The translations under genes and the position numbers were made by a program. This document shows positions 17,653 through 26,092 of a stretch of 62,054 nucleotides of DNA, one piece after another (position 1 is the stretch's first letter; the number at the start of each line of letters is the position of its first letter). This stretch comes from Verrucomicrobiota bacterium (GTDB taxonomy: Bacteria > Verrucomicrobiota > Verrucomicrobiae > Limisphaerales > UBA11358), in assembly GCA_014860005.1 (NCBI GenBank), contig JACZKP010000149.1, positions 1 through 62,054 of the forward strand, given 5' to 3'. Below the pieces are notes generated by a model that worked only from the letters and a program-made list of their open reading frames with translations, ran no database searches and was not told where the DNA came from.

Positions 17653-18262
17653 GATGTCCACCTTCCTCCTGGTCGTCACGCCTGAAGGTACTCAGACTGT
17701 TTTTCCAATGATTAACAATGAACCGCAGCCGAGCGCTGCTTCTTGTAATCCTCGCGCGAACCTCGAAAAACGCACCGCCGCAGCATTTGCCTCGTTTGAA
17801 ATGACATAGCCACCACCAAGACTGCATGAACCCACCTCGCGTCAACCAACCTTTGCAGCAACGCCAGCCCTTTGACGCCCCACCCCGTACCACCGTCATC
17901 CGCGGCCTCCGCCCCGATGGAGACTTCTACTGCCTTCGCCAAGCTCCCCATCCCAAAGCATAACCCATCGTCCTGCGCCATTGCCCGGGGTTCTGAAACC
18001 CTGCCAGTCTGGTTCGCACGCGCTCTTCCAACTTTGATCGCTACACGACAAGGCCGGGCAAGGCCGGGGCTTATGCTTGCGTTCGTCGAGCACTTTGTGA
18101 TAGGGTGTTGCCCGTTGCGAACGATGATTCGACATCCGGTGACGGGGTTTCCCTGGGTTGCAGGGAGTTTGGTCGGCTTTCACGCGCTTAAAGTGGCGCA
18201 GAATGTGGCACATGTTCAAGCGGCGGCCCGGGTCGTATTCTCAAGTTGTTTGCAGTCAGGTT
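17653..18262. other. Gene-poor stretch before the tRNA
   Basis: 610 bp. Longer open frames on either strand (for example a plus-strand frame that runs into the tRNA gene) have no recognisable protein character. One short candidate gene lies at 17826-17963. No terminator was seen after mqnC. Confidence 0.4.
17826..17963 (+). CDS. Possible small protein of 45 residues
   Basis: ATG to TAA, MNPPRVNQPLQQRQPF followed by RTTVIRGLRPDGDFYCLRQ. The second half alternates charged and hydrophobic residues like a small folded domain, and the frame ends cleanly. No homologue is recognised, no ribosome binding site is obvious, and it could be chance. Confidence 0.25.
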   Translation: MNPPRVNQPLQQRQPFDAPPRTTVIRGLRPDGDFYCLRQAPHPKA

Positions 18263-18347
18263 GCCCGCGTGGCGGAATTGGCAGACGCGCTAGATTCAGG
18301 TTCTAGTGAGTAACATCGTACAGGTTCAAGTCCTGTCGCGGGCACCA
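18263..18347 (+). tRNA. tRNA-Leu (anticodon CAG), CCA encoded
   Basis: The acceptor stem GCCCGCG pairs with CGCGGGC, followed by discriminator A and an encoded CCA. D-arm TGGCGGAATTGGCAGACGC; anticodon arm CTAGA-TTCAGGT-TCTAG with anticodon CAG; a long class II variable arm (TGAGTAACATCGTA); T-arm ACAGG-TTCAAGT-CCTGT. It reads CUG codons. An integrase gene begins 97 bp downstream in the same direction, so the 3' end is the likely attachment site of the following island. A second copy of the 3' end was not found in the window. Confidence 0.96.
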
Positions 18348-18443
18348 TTTTAATCATCCAATAGAATCAGGAGAAAATAGCGTAGACGATCCCCCTAAAA
18401 AGCCCTTTCAGTACTCTGGCAGTACAAGTTCAATGGGGCTGGC

Positions 18444-19763
18444 ATGGAGCCGCCAAAACCAAAGAAGAAGGTGATTCAGGTGACTCACCACGGTCATGCT
18501 TGGCAAGTGTACCCGCTCAAATGCAGGGACAAGGTGGTGTTTCGGGTGTTCCATCGGGTCAACGGGGAGCGCCGGGCCAAGAATTTCACCACCCTGGCAA
18601 AAGCCAAAGCTGACGCCCGCAGCATCCTCAAGGAGATTTACAAACAAGGGCGAAGTGCCATCCACCTGACCGACGATGAGAAACGTGACTGGCACGCCGC
18701 TGTGACCGTGCTCCAGCAGTCCGGCATACGGTCGAGTTTTGAAACAATCATCCGGCACTACGCTGACCTCGCCGCAACCGCTGGTGGGGAGGAGTTGTTG
18801 ACCGACATCGTGCGTAAACAGGTTGCCGCCCGCAAACGGGCGTTGACGCCGATCAAACTGGCTGATTTGCGGGCCACTTATCTGGCTGCGCTGAAAAAGA
18901 AAGAACGCTCCGAGCGGTGCATCGACGCTCAGGGTTCGCACACCGGGCAGTTCACGAACCATGTTGGGGATGTAATGTCCGACAAAATCACTCGTGAGAG
19001 GCTTCAAGACTTTATCGACGGCAAGAAAGGCGTTGATGCCCGCACGAAAAGGAACCTGTTGGAGGCAATCAAGGCGATGATGAAGTTCGGCAAGTCCCAC
19101 CGAAGCGTCCCCGCCGATTGGGACGAGGCCGATCATGTCGTGATGCCAGCGGTAAGATCGAAAAAAGTGTCAACTTTTACCGCCGAGGAACTCAAGAAAC
19201 TTTTCGCATCGGCCCCTGCTAAATTTCGGCCGATCCTGGCGTTGGCGGCATTTGCCGGAATCCGCTCCAGCGAGATTGAAGCCCTGGAGTGAAAGCACAT
19301 TCGCCTGCTTGAGCAAGACCCGAAAGACAAGATCATCAAATTGGACGACGACGTGACCGAGGAGTCCAGCAAGCGGTCGGTGGAGATTCACGACACGCTT
19401 TGTGAGTGGTTGATGGGGCCGTTCAAGGCTAAAGGCAAGCTCTGGACTGGTAGCCACGATGAATTTTACCGGATGCAGCAGGAGATTGCGAAGACCTCTG
19501 GAGTCGTTTGGAAACAAAACGCACTGCGTCACACTTGCATTTCCGCAAAGGTCGCAATCACGAAGAACGTGCCGCAGGTTGCGTATGAATCCGGCAACTC
19601 GGTCGCTGTGATCAAGCAGCACTACCTCGACCTTATGACGCCCAGCCTGGCACAGGCTTGGTTCAACGTGACCGTTGGCGCCGTTTCTGACTACAAGAAA
19701 GGGCTGACGAAAGCTGCGGAGGTCGCCAAGCAACCTCAATCCAGCGAGGACGACGGCGGGTGA
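18444..19763 (+). pseudogene. Tyrosine recombinase (integrase) interrupted by one in-frame TGA
   Basis: A single continuous frame of 439 codons broken only by TGA at 19290-19292. N-terminal part: an arm-type and core-binding region with AGIRSSEIEALE holding the first catalytic Arg (R274). After the stop the same frame continues KHIRLLEQDP, then NALRHTCIS (second Arg/His; the first His of the usual HxLR box is Asn) and IKQHYLD with the nucleophilic Tyr. The stop falls where related integrases usually have Trp (EALEWKHI), so a single TGG-to-TGA change explains it. It lies just downstream of tRNA-Leu and presumably mobilised the island. It is inactive unless the TGA is read through. Confidence 0.88.
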
Positions 19764-19787
19764 CCGACGCCGAGATTACGTGTCGCC

Positions 19788-19943
19788 GTGGCACTGGAAA
19801 GTGCGTCTACGGTGCCCCGCTGCCCGCTGGGGACGCTTTCGCCGGTCGGCGGTCTGGTTTGGGTATGGGTGTCGCTGGCGAAGGCGCTGCGGGCCGGTCT
19901 GGATTTCTGGTTCCACTTCGATCACGATCTTCACGGCACATGA
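19788..19943 (+). CDS. Possible small protein of 51 residues after the integrase
   Basis: GTG start, in the same frame as the integrase and just past its stop. It encodes a segment (GGLVWVWVSLAKALRAGLDF) that would form an amphipathic or membrane-associated helix, then WFHFDHDLHGT. There is no family match and no clear ribosome binding site; competing frames on both strands are open here too. Confidence 0.2.
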   Translation: MALESASTVPRCPLGTLSPVGGLVWVWVSLAKALRAGLDFWFHFDHDLHGT

Positions 19944-19977
19944 GCAACAGGCGTCAAGGCGGCAATCGTCGGCTCCC

Positions 19978-20229
19978 TTAACAGCGACCGTCTTTGGTCG
20001 CTCGCTTTCCCGGATACAAAGCAATGATCTCGACCCGCAGAGCCTTCGCCAGGATTTCCAACTCGGCATCGGTGACGCACCGAAGCTGTGCCTCGATCTT
20101 CGACAGCGTGCCTCGACTCAAATCCCATCCCAGCACACCGCAGCGTGCGGCGAGGTCTTCCTGCTTTAGCCCCTGCTGGTAGCGCAGCCTGCGCACCTGC
20201 GGGCCGACGATGTTTTGCGATTTGGCCAT
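19978..20229 (-). CDS. XRE (Cro/CI-type) transcriptional regulator
   Basis: 83 residues, almost entirely one HTH_3 domain: VRRLRYQQGLKQEDLAARCG and LSRGTLSKIEAQLRCVTDAE. Such small repressors control genes of integrative elements. Upstream lie two matching 16-bp palindromes (20232-20247, 20278-20293), the nearer ending 3 bp before the ATG and containing the GGAG that would serve as ribosome binding site. This points to autorepression. The regulator could also act on the divergent LamG gene 172 bp away. Confidence 0.88.
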   Translation of the reverse strand: MAKSQNIVGPQVRRLRYQQGLKQEDLAARCGVLGWDLSRGTLSKIEAQLRCVTDAELEILAKALRVEIIALYPGKRATKDGRC

Positions 20230-20231
20230 TT

Positions 20232-20247
20232 GCTCCAGTTTTGGAGC
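20232..20247. promoter_or_regulatory. Operator palindrome 1 of the XRE regulator
   Basis: GCTCCAGTTTTGGAGC: inverted GCTCCA/TGGAGC with a 4-bp centre. On the minus strand its right arm supplies GGAG about 7 bp before the regulator's ATG, so bound protein would cover the ribosome binding site region. Confidence 0.7.
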
Positions 20248-20277
20248 TTGACCGTACGAAACCGCAGGAGCCTAATT

Positions 20278-20293
20278 GCTCCAATATCGGAGC
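20278..20293. promoter_or_regulatory. Operator palindrome 2 of the XRE regulator
   Basis: GCTCCAATATCGGAGC: the same GCTCC-N6-GGAGC layout as the first palindrome, 46 bp away centre to centre. That distance is a little over four helical turns, suitable for two dimers bound across a promoter. Confidence 0.7.
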
Positions 20294-20400
20294 GCAGACG
20301 CTTCGAGGGGACTTGGCTGGTTTTGGAAATGCGCTCGGCGTGGGTGTCGGGTTGCTGATCAGCGGTCAAGTTTCGGGGCGGATACAGAAAGCAACGCAAG

Positions 20401-21366
20401 ATGAAGACCATACTCAATCAGCAACATTCCATCAACCTGTTCGCTATGCTCACGCTGGCCACTGCTGCCTTCTGCAATGTCTGCCGGGGTCAACCCATGA
20501 ACCGGGTGGCCGCACTGACCAATACGGCCTACGTGGGGATTCCAAGTGCCGCAGCCTTACAGCCCTCCAGTGCGATAACGATTGAGGCTTGGGTGAATCC
20601 CTTTTCGGTCGCAGCCGTATTGAGCAAGAGCGACGGGATTGGCGTTGCTACCGACCGCTCTTATGAACTTGGGGCCGGTGGTAATGCTGTGGGCGCAAGT
20701 TTGTTTTTGGGTGCGAATGTCTGGGCAGGGTGCCAGGCCACGAACATCGCCAGCTTCAACAACAAGTGGACGCACATGGCCGTCACGTTCAGTAGTGCCG
20801 AGGGAACGATCCGGTTGTACGTAAACGGCATTTTGGCGGCACAGGCAACCACCGATTGGGGTGGAACCATACCCCTAACCGGATTGACAGTCAGACAATC
20901 CTCTCAGCCATTGATCCTGGGGTACAACTCCATCGTGGGTTCTCCCGCATCGCTGCTGCTGGATGAGGTCAGAATTTGGAACGTGGTACGCACCGATTCA
21001 GAGATTCAACAGAACATGTCTAGCAAGCTGACCGGAAACGAGCCGGGTTTGGCGGGCTACTGGAACTTTGACCTCGGTACGGCCGCAGACGGCACAGCAA
21101 ATCACTTCGATGGGACTTTCTACAACGGCGCAACCACGATCACCGACAACATCCCAGTGGCCGTTCAGATTTCCGTTGCCTCCGTTGCCATTTCATTCCC
21201 CACTGGCTCACCGCTGACGACCTACCAGGTTCAGTATTCGACGAACGTGGCTGCAACTAACTGGATCAACCTCGGCAGTCCGCTGCCGGGTAACGGCGCA
21301 GTTCAGAGCGTCATGGATTCAGTTTACGGTGAGCCGAAGAAGTTCTACCGGGTGGTGTTCTACTGA
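20401..21366 (+). CDS. Secreted LamG (concanavalin-like) domain protein
   Basis: 321 residues. A signal peptide is likely (INLFAMLTLATAAFCNVCRGQ). Residues about 40-230 form a LamG jelly roll: SSAITIEAWVNPF, NNKWTHMAVTFSSAEGTIRLYVNGIL, SLLLDEVRIWNVVRTDSEIQQNM and GLAGYWNFD are the standard strand motifs. The C-terminal 70 residues (TYQVQYSTNVAATNWINLG ending FYRVVFY) resemble the tail modules of verrucomicrobial secreted proteins. It presumably binds carbohydrate outside the cell. The position inside a restriction island is unusual. Its last codons overlap the hsdR stop by 7 bp (convergent). Confidence 0.85.
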   Translation: MKTILNQQHSINLFAMLTLATAAFCNVCRGQPMNRVAALTNTAYVGIPSAAALQPSSAITIEAWVNPFSVAAVLSKSDGIGVATDRSYELGAGGNAVGASLFLGANVWAGCQATNIASFNNKWTHMAVTFSSAEGTIRLYVNGILAAQATTDWGGTIPLTGLTVRQSSQPLILGYNSIVGSPASLLLDEVRIWNVVRTDSEIQQNMSSKLTGNEPGLAGYWNFDLGTAADGTANHFDGTFYNGATTITDNIPVAVQISVASVAISFPTGSPLTTYQVQYSTNVAATNWINLGSPLPGNGAVQSVMDSVYGEPKKFYRVVFY

Positions 21367-24300
21367 TTCGTCGGCTTGCCTGCCCTCGCCCTTACATACC
21401 GCTCGAACATCCAGGACAAGAAATCCTCGGCGAAGTCGGCGTTGTCGGTGATCTGCTTGTAGAACTTGAAGTTGGAATCCACCATGTCCTGGAGCTTGTC
21501 GTTCACCACCTGGTTGAACGTCAGCCGGGCGTCTTCAGTCGGGTTGACCTTGATGCTGGCCTCCAGCGCCGGGTCGTTAGCGATGCGTTGCTCAAGCTGT
21601 CGGATGAACACCTTATCTTCCTCGGTGAAGTCCGTGCCAAATCGTTCGTTCAGTTCGTGGATGATCTGTGACAGCGGTTCCTTTTCCTCCGGCCTGGCAG
21701 CGCCGTCGTCCTTGGGCATCATCGGATCAAGTTCCTTGGTGCCCTTCTCCAGCGTGATCTTGCCGCTGCTGGTCCTCTTTACCCGGAACGCATCCAGGTC
21801 AATGTTCTGCTGAACCTCCACCGGCAGCGGCTCACGATTCACCGGTAACAACCGCCATAGCAACTTGGCGAACACATACAACTTCTCTAGGTCGGCGTCG
21901 GCGAACGTGATGACCTGCGACAGGAAGGCGTAGAGCCGGACGCAATCCACCAGGCATCCCCGGAACTCGGACTGCGCATCCAACGGCGCATCCTTGTAGC
22001 GATCCACCACGGGCGACAGCGCAAACTTGAGTTTGTCCTGCGTGCCCTTGGGATCGAAGTAAATGGCGGCGAACTTCTCGACCTCGGCCCCGGTGAAAAG
22101 GTGGAAGCCATCCAGCTTGTTCTGCAAATCGTAAAGCAGATTCGGATCGGTCGCTTCCTTGAGCAACGTGCGCTCGTAGTAAGGCTGGAACGCCTTTTGG
22201 ATTTCCTCCGCCTCGTTGGCGAAGTCCAAGACCATCGTGTCTTCCTTGTCGGGCGGGCAGATGCGGTTCAGCCTGGACAGCGTTTGCACGGCGTTGACGC
22301 CGCCGAGTTTCTTGTCCACGTACATCGTGTGGAGCAACGGTTGATCGAAGCCCGTCTGGAACTTGCTCGCCACGATCAGCAGCCGATACTCGTTGTGCTT
22401 GAACGTCTCCGCCGTAGCCGTTTCGGGGATGGACTTGCCTGCTGCCGCCGTGTTCATGCCCGCCTCGGTGTAATCCTTGCAGCCGTCCTTCACGGTGCCG
22501 GAGAAAGCGACCAGCGATTTGAACGAGCAGCCCTGCGCCTTGAGATACTCATCCACCGCCAGCTTGAACCGGACGGCGTGAAGCCGTGACCTCGTGACGA
22601 TCATCGCCTTCGCCTTCCCGCCGATGCGTTGCATGACGTGATTGCGGAAGTGCTCGACCATGATGGCGACCTTCTTGTTGATCGTGTGCTTGCTCAGGCC
22701 GACGAACGACTTGAGCAGATACGCCGCCTTTTCCCGGTCGTAGGCAGGGTCATCCTTGATCTTCTTCAGCAACGCCCAGTAGCTCTGGAACGTCGTGTAA
22801 TTATCCAGCACATCCAGGATGAACTTTCCCTCGATGGCCTGGCGCATGGAATACAGGCTGAACGGCTCGAACTTCCCGTCGCCCCGCTTGCGCCCGAACA
22901 TTTCCAGCGTCTTGTTCTTCGGCGTGGCGGTAAACGCAAAGTAACTGACGTTCTTCAATCGCCCCCGCCGCTTCATCTCGGCAACGATGCGGTCTTCCAG
23001 GTCGTCTCCTGGTTTGCCGTCCTGTTTCTCCGCCTCGTCCAGCGAGTTCGTGGCCAGCACTTCCTTCAGGCTCTTGGTACTCTCGCCCGACTGACTGGAG
23101 TGCGCCTCGTCAATGATGACGGCGAACCGCTTACCCTTGAGGGCACTCATCTGGTCGGCGATCACGGGAAATTTCTGAAGCGTTGTAACGATGATCGTCT
23201 TGCCATCTTCGAGCGCCTGCTTCAACTGCCGGGAGGTCGTGTCAATGTTCTCCACCACGCCGAGCGTCTGTTCAAACTGGCGCACGGTGCGTTGAAGCTG
23301 CCGATCCAGCACACGCCGGTCGGTGATGACGATGATCGAATCAAAGATGCGCTCGTCATTGGCGTCATGGAGCACGGACAACTGGTGCGCCAGCCAGGCG
23401 ATGGTGTTCGACTTGCCGGAGCCTGCGCTGTGCTGAACCAGGTAGCATTGCCCTACACCACAGCCCAGCGCATCGGCCACGATCCGGCGCACGCAGTCCA
23501 GTTGATGAAAGCGGGGGAACAACAGCTTCTTCTCGCCGGTCTTGTTGCCCTTGCCGTCCTCCAGTTCGACGACGTGAATGAAATTCTGGAGTAGATCGAG
23601 CACGCTGTCTCGTGCCCACACTTGTTCCCACAAGTAGGCCGTGGAAAAACCTTTCCACGACGGCGGATTGCCAGCGCCCAGGTTGTAGCCCTGGTTGAAC
23701 GGCAGGAACACCGTCCTGCCGCCCCGTAACTCGGTGCTGACATACACCAGCGACGGATCAACGGCGAAGTGCGCCAGGCACCGACCGAACTGGAGCAGCG
23801 GCTCCTTCGGATCACGATCCAACCGGTACTGCCTTACGCCATCCTGGACAGACTGGCCCTTGAACGGATTCTTGAGTTCCGCCGTGAACAGCGGCAGCCC
23901 GTTCAGGAAGATCGCCATGTCCAGGCTCTTTTCGTTCTTCCCGCTGTATTTGAGTTGGCAGACGATGGTGAACTGGTTGCCCAGATGAAGTTCCTGCGCC
24001 GACTCGTTGAGGCCGGACGACGGCTTGAAATAAGCCAGCCGGAATTTGCAGCCGTTGGCTTTGATACCTTTGCGCAGGACGTGAAGGGTGCCGTGCTTGT
24101 GAATCTCCGACGCCAGGCGCTTCAACAACATCGGCTTGGCATGGGCACCGTGCTGCGTCGTCATCTTCTGCCATTCCTTGGGCTGCGTGGCGTAGATAAA
24201 ATCCAGCACGTCCTTCGGGATCAGGCAAAGTTCCCTGTCGTAGTCGGTGGTTTCACGACGGCGGAAGCCGCCCGACAGGTAAGCGCCAGTGGAAGCGTCC

Positions 24301-24395
24301 GCCAGCGCCGAGACATCCTGCGGCCCACTGCTCAACGGATCACGCAGCAGGCCCGCCTCGATGCTCGCTTCAAAGTTCTTTTCGCTCGTGTCCAT
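21360..24395 (-). CDS. hsdR: Type I restriction enzyme R subunit HsdR
   Basis: 1,011 residues from the ATG at 24395 (MDTSEKNFEASIEAGLL, the usual HsdR start); a TTG at 24449, directly after the upstream gene, would add 18. A PD-(D/E)xK nuclease lies in the N-terminal part (D159, E173-x-K175 in LFTAELKNP). The SF2 translocase has Walker A HSAGSGKSN (322-330), DEAH (429-432), FAFTATPKNKT and QTLSRLNRI. HsdR pumps DNA and cuts it at random sites, but only in complex with HsdM2-HsdS. Here hsdM is missing and hsdS is a half-gene, so this subunit is probably idle although its own frame is intact. Confidence 0.95.
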   Translation of the reverse strand: MDTSEKNFEASIEAGLLRDPLSSGPQDVSALADASTGAYLSGGFRRRETTDYDRELCLIPKDVLDFIYATQPKEWQKMTTQHGAHAKPMLLKRLASEIHKHGTLHVLRKGIKANGCKFRLAYFKPSSGLNESAQELHLGNQFTIVCQLKYSGKNEKSLDMAIFLNGLPLFTAELKNPFKGQSVQDGVRQYRLDRDPKEPLLQFGRCLAHFAVDPSLVYVSTELRGGRTVFLPFNQGYNLGAGNPPSWKGFSTAYLWEQVWARDSVLDLLQNFIHVVELEDGKGNKTGEKKLLFPRFHQLDCVRRIVADALGCGVGQCYLVQHSAGSGKSNTIAWLAHQLSVLHDANDERIFDSIIVITDRRVLDRQLQRTVRQFEQTLGVVENIDTTSRQLKQALEDGKTIIVTTLQKFPVIADQMSALKGKRFAVIIDEAHSSQSGESTKSLKEVLATNSLDEAEKQDGKPGDDLEDRIVAEMKRRGRLKNVSYFAFTATPKNKTLEMFGRKRGDGKFEPFSLYSMRQAIEGKFILDVLDNYTTFQSYWALLKKIKDDPAYDREKAAYLLKSFVGLSKHTINKKVAIMVEHFRNHVMQRIGGKAKAMIVTRSRLHAVRFKLAVDEYLKAQGCSFKSLVAFSGTVKDGCKDYTEAGMNTAAAGKSIPETATAETFKHNEYRLLIVASKFQTGFDQPLLHTMYVDKKLGGVNAVQTLSRLNRICPPDKEDTMVLDFANEAEEIQKAFQPYYERTLLKEATDPNLLYDLQNKLDGFHLFTGAEVEKFAAIYFDPKGTQDKLKFALSPVVDRYKDAPLDAQSEFRGCLVDCVRLYAFLSQVITFADADLEKLYVFAKLLWRLLPVNREPLPVEVQQNIDLDAFRVKRTSSGKITLEKGTKELDPMMPKDDGAARPEEKEPLSQIIHELNERFGTDFTEEDKVFIRQLEQRIANDPALEASIKVNPTEDARLTFNQVVNDKLQDMVDSNFKFYKQITDNADFAEDFLSWMFERYVRARAGKPTNQ

Positions 24396-24449
24396 GCGCC
24401 CCGGCGACAATCGCCGCCCTGTGATACCAACTTTGTCCGCCGCCGACAA

Positions 24450-24851
24450 CTAACGCTTCTTCAACTGTTCCGCCGTCAGGCTGCGGCTGAACTCCCGCAG
24501 TTCCTTGGCCTCTACATCGCTGGCGGTTCCGGCGACGACGTGGCCCAGCAAACTGCGGATGACGTGCGCCTCGTCCGCCTTGAGCTTGAGCGTATCCACC
24601 AGGCTGCGGGCGATGGCGGCAAAGGTGTTGCCGTTGAAATTGCAGAACGGGACGAGCCGATGACATTCCCGGCACAAATCCGCCGCCTCATCGAGGAACA
24701 TCTCCCGCCGATGGTTCTTCTCCCAAAGCTGGCGGGTGCGGTCGTGGCCGTCGCTGGTGGGTTTGTGGAGCGCCTGCTTGGGCTGGCACAGGGCGGCGTT
24801 CGTGGCGGTCACGAACTCCCAGTCGAACAGTTCAAGCCACGGTCTTTTCAC
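24450..24851 (-). CDS. Hypothetical protein between hsdS and hsdR, Cys-containing
   Basis: 133 residues from a GTG at 24851 that overlaps the end of the upstream gene by 20 bp, suggesting translational coupling; further-upstream starts would overlap that gene in another frame and give a basic low-complexity leader. Visible features: KRPWLELFDWEFVTATN, a cysteine/histidine cluster LCRECHRLVPFCNFNGNTF (C60, C63, C70) that could bind zinc, and a helical C-terminus ending LTAEQLKKR. The stop abuts the hsdR region. Small accessory genes in this position are common in type I loci but I recognise no family. Confidence 0.6.
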   Translation of the reverse strand: MKRPWLELFDWEFVTATNAALCQPKQALHKPTSDGHDRTRQLWEKNHRREMFLDEAADLCRECHRLVPFCNFNGNTFAAIARSLVDTLKLKADEAHVIRSLLGHVVAGTASDVEAKELREFSRSLTAEQLKKR

Positions 24852-25017
24852 GCCGCTGCTTGAGATTCCGTTTGATCTTCTGGAGCGTGCCCACGCCCTC
24901 GCTTTGGAGATGGCCCTTGCCCGTGACGGCATACACCGGCGCTGCGGAGAAACGGTGTTGAATCTTCAACCCGTCCCGCACGACGCTCTGGAGTAATTTG
25001 CGTTGCGCTTCCGTCAC
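24832..25017 (-). CDS. Hypothetical 61-residue protein of the type I locus
   Basis: GTG start, MTEAQRKLLQSVVRDG, then IQHRFSAAPVYAVTGKGHLQ and a basic C-terminus (KIKRNLKQRREKTVA). It lies between the hsdS remnant (42 bp away) and the next small gene, which it overlaps by 20 bp. The balanced composition and tight packing favour a real gene. No family is recognised; the basic tail suggests nucleic acid contact, which is only a guess. Confidence 0.55.
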   Translation of the reverse strand: MTEAQRKLLQSVVRDGLKIQHRFSAAPVYAVTGKGHLQSEGVGTLQKIKRNLKQRREKTVA

Positions 25018-25059
25018 AGGGAAAATTTACCATTCATGCCCACGGCTCACAAGGCGCAA

Positions 25060-25779
25060 TCAGCGGCCCGAACGCACATCAATCTGGCCGGTGACGGCGG
25101 CGGAGATAAGCGCCGTCCGGTATTCCCGCAACCGCTCAATCGCCGTCCGCACCTTCGCCAGCAGGGCGTCCAGCTTGGCGGTTTCACCGTCGAGATATTC
25201 GGCAATGCCCTGTTGCTCATCTGTCGGCGGGCAAGCCACGCTGTAGTGGTTCAGGTCTGACATCCGCAAGGACGGCTGCATGTATGATGGAATCGCCGCC
25301 CGCTCGTAGGCAAACAGCGGATGCAGTTGATAGAACACGTAGCGGACACAGACCCGTCCATTGCGGGGGCGCATGATGAGGCAATTCTGCGACAGGCTGA
25401 AACGTCCCTTAAAAACCAAAGGGGTCATCACTCTCGCTCCGACCGTCGTAGTGAAGATGACTTTAGGCACATCGTAGGCGTAAGAGGAAATTCGTCCCAT
25501 CACGCCGTCGTTTTCAGTTTGGCCGCTGTAAACCGGATACTCGCCTGGGTGATCGGCGATATACTCGGCTGTCAGTTCTTGAGCATTACTTCCCTTGCCA
25601 AAACCGAAAAAGGTTTTGAGCGGTTTGATTTCCCAATGCTTCGGGATGTGGCCGAGCCATGGGTCGCGTTTCTCGGTGGTCACCGTGAGCAGGACAATGT
25701 TGGATTGACCGAGGTTGATGTGAACACCGGGTGATGGATTCTGACGGTGCGGGAGTTCATCATCAGCGGAGTTCGGCAT
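25060..25779 (-). pseudogene. Chimera: start of a RAYT transposase joined to the C-terminal half of HsdS
   Basis: 239 residues from the ATG at 25779. Residues about 10-42 (HRQNPSPGVHINLGQSNIV, then VTTEKRDPWL) match the opening of verrucomicrobial REP-associated tyrosine transposases (GQPTIVFLTVCTKDRxPWLA, from memory). From about residue 40 it is HsdS: PWLGHIPKHWEIKPLK is the usual lead into the second target-recognition domain, and EQQGIAEYLDGETAKLDALLAK is the distal coiled coil. HsdS normally has two recognition domains and about 400-450 residues; the first half and hsdM are absent. The junction falls at 25650-25662, where both families share the residues PWL. Probably non-functional as a restriction specificity subunit. 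Confidence 0.75.
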
Positions 25780-26092
25780 GGGCAAAAGCTACAGAGATGT
25801 TAGTTGAAACGAAAGGCTCGTCAGTAGCCTCGCCCCACCTTGCTCGCCTACCGGTGGCGCTGCTGCCCTTCGCGCTACTGGACTTGATCTTGGGAACATT
25901 GTTCCTAGCCGCGTTTCGGAAGACGCGCGCCTCAGCCCGATCAGTCTGGCTGACTGCTGGTTCGAGTTTTTCAGCGGCCGGCGGCGATGCAGGGTTGCGT
26001 TGCGCGCGGTTTTGCGGGACTGTGTTGTAGCAGCCTTGCCGACGATTCGGAGTTGGTTGGAGCCGGCCAGGCCGCAAGTGAAGGCAAAGCGT
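25780..26092. other. Intergenic region right of the island
   Basis: 313 bp with no supported gene. It should contain the promoter of the lost RAYT gene. A T-arm-like string (CTGGTTCGAG, near 25958) was examined as a possible right attachment site but does not match the tRNA-Leu 3' end. The right border of the island is probably here or at the hsdS/RAYT junction. Confidence 0.35.

Noticed and set aside
17872..18306. Plus-strand open frame of 144 codons before the tRNA
   Set aside because: It runs into the tRNA-Leu gene, shows no domain or regular hydrophobic pattern and overlaps a better short frame.
19290..19292. TGA as a recoded tryptophan or selenocysteine codon
   Set aside because: TGA ends several well-defined genes here (RuvA, GntR, LamG), the position is not a redox site, and no other gene needs TGA readthrough.
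25955..25985. T-arm-like CTGGTTCGAG string as right attachment site of the island
   Set aside because: Only a few bases agree with the tRNA-Leu 3' end (GGTTCAAGTCCTGT); no continuous direct repeat of useful length.
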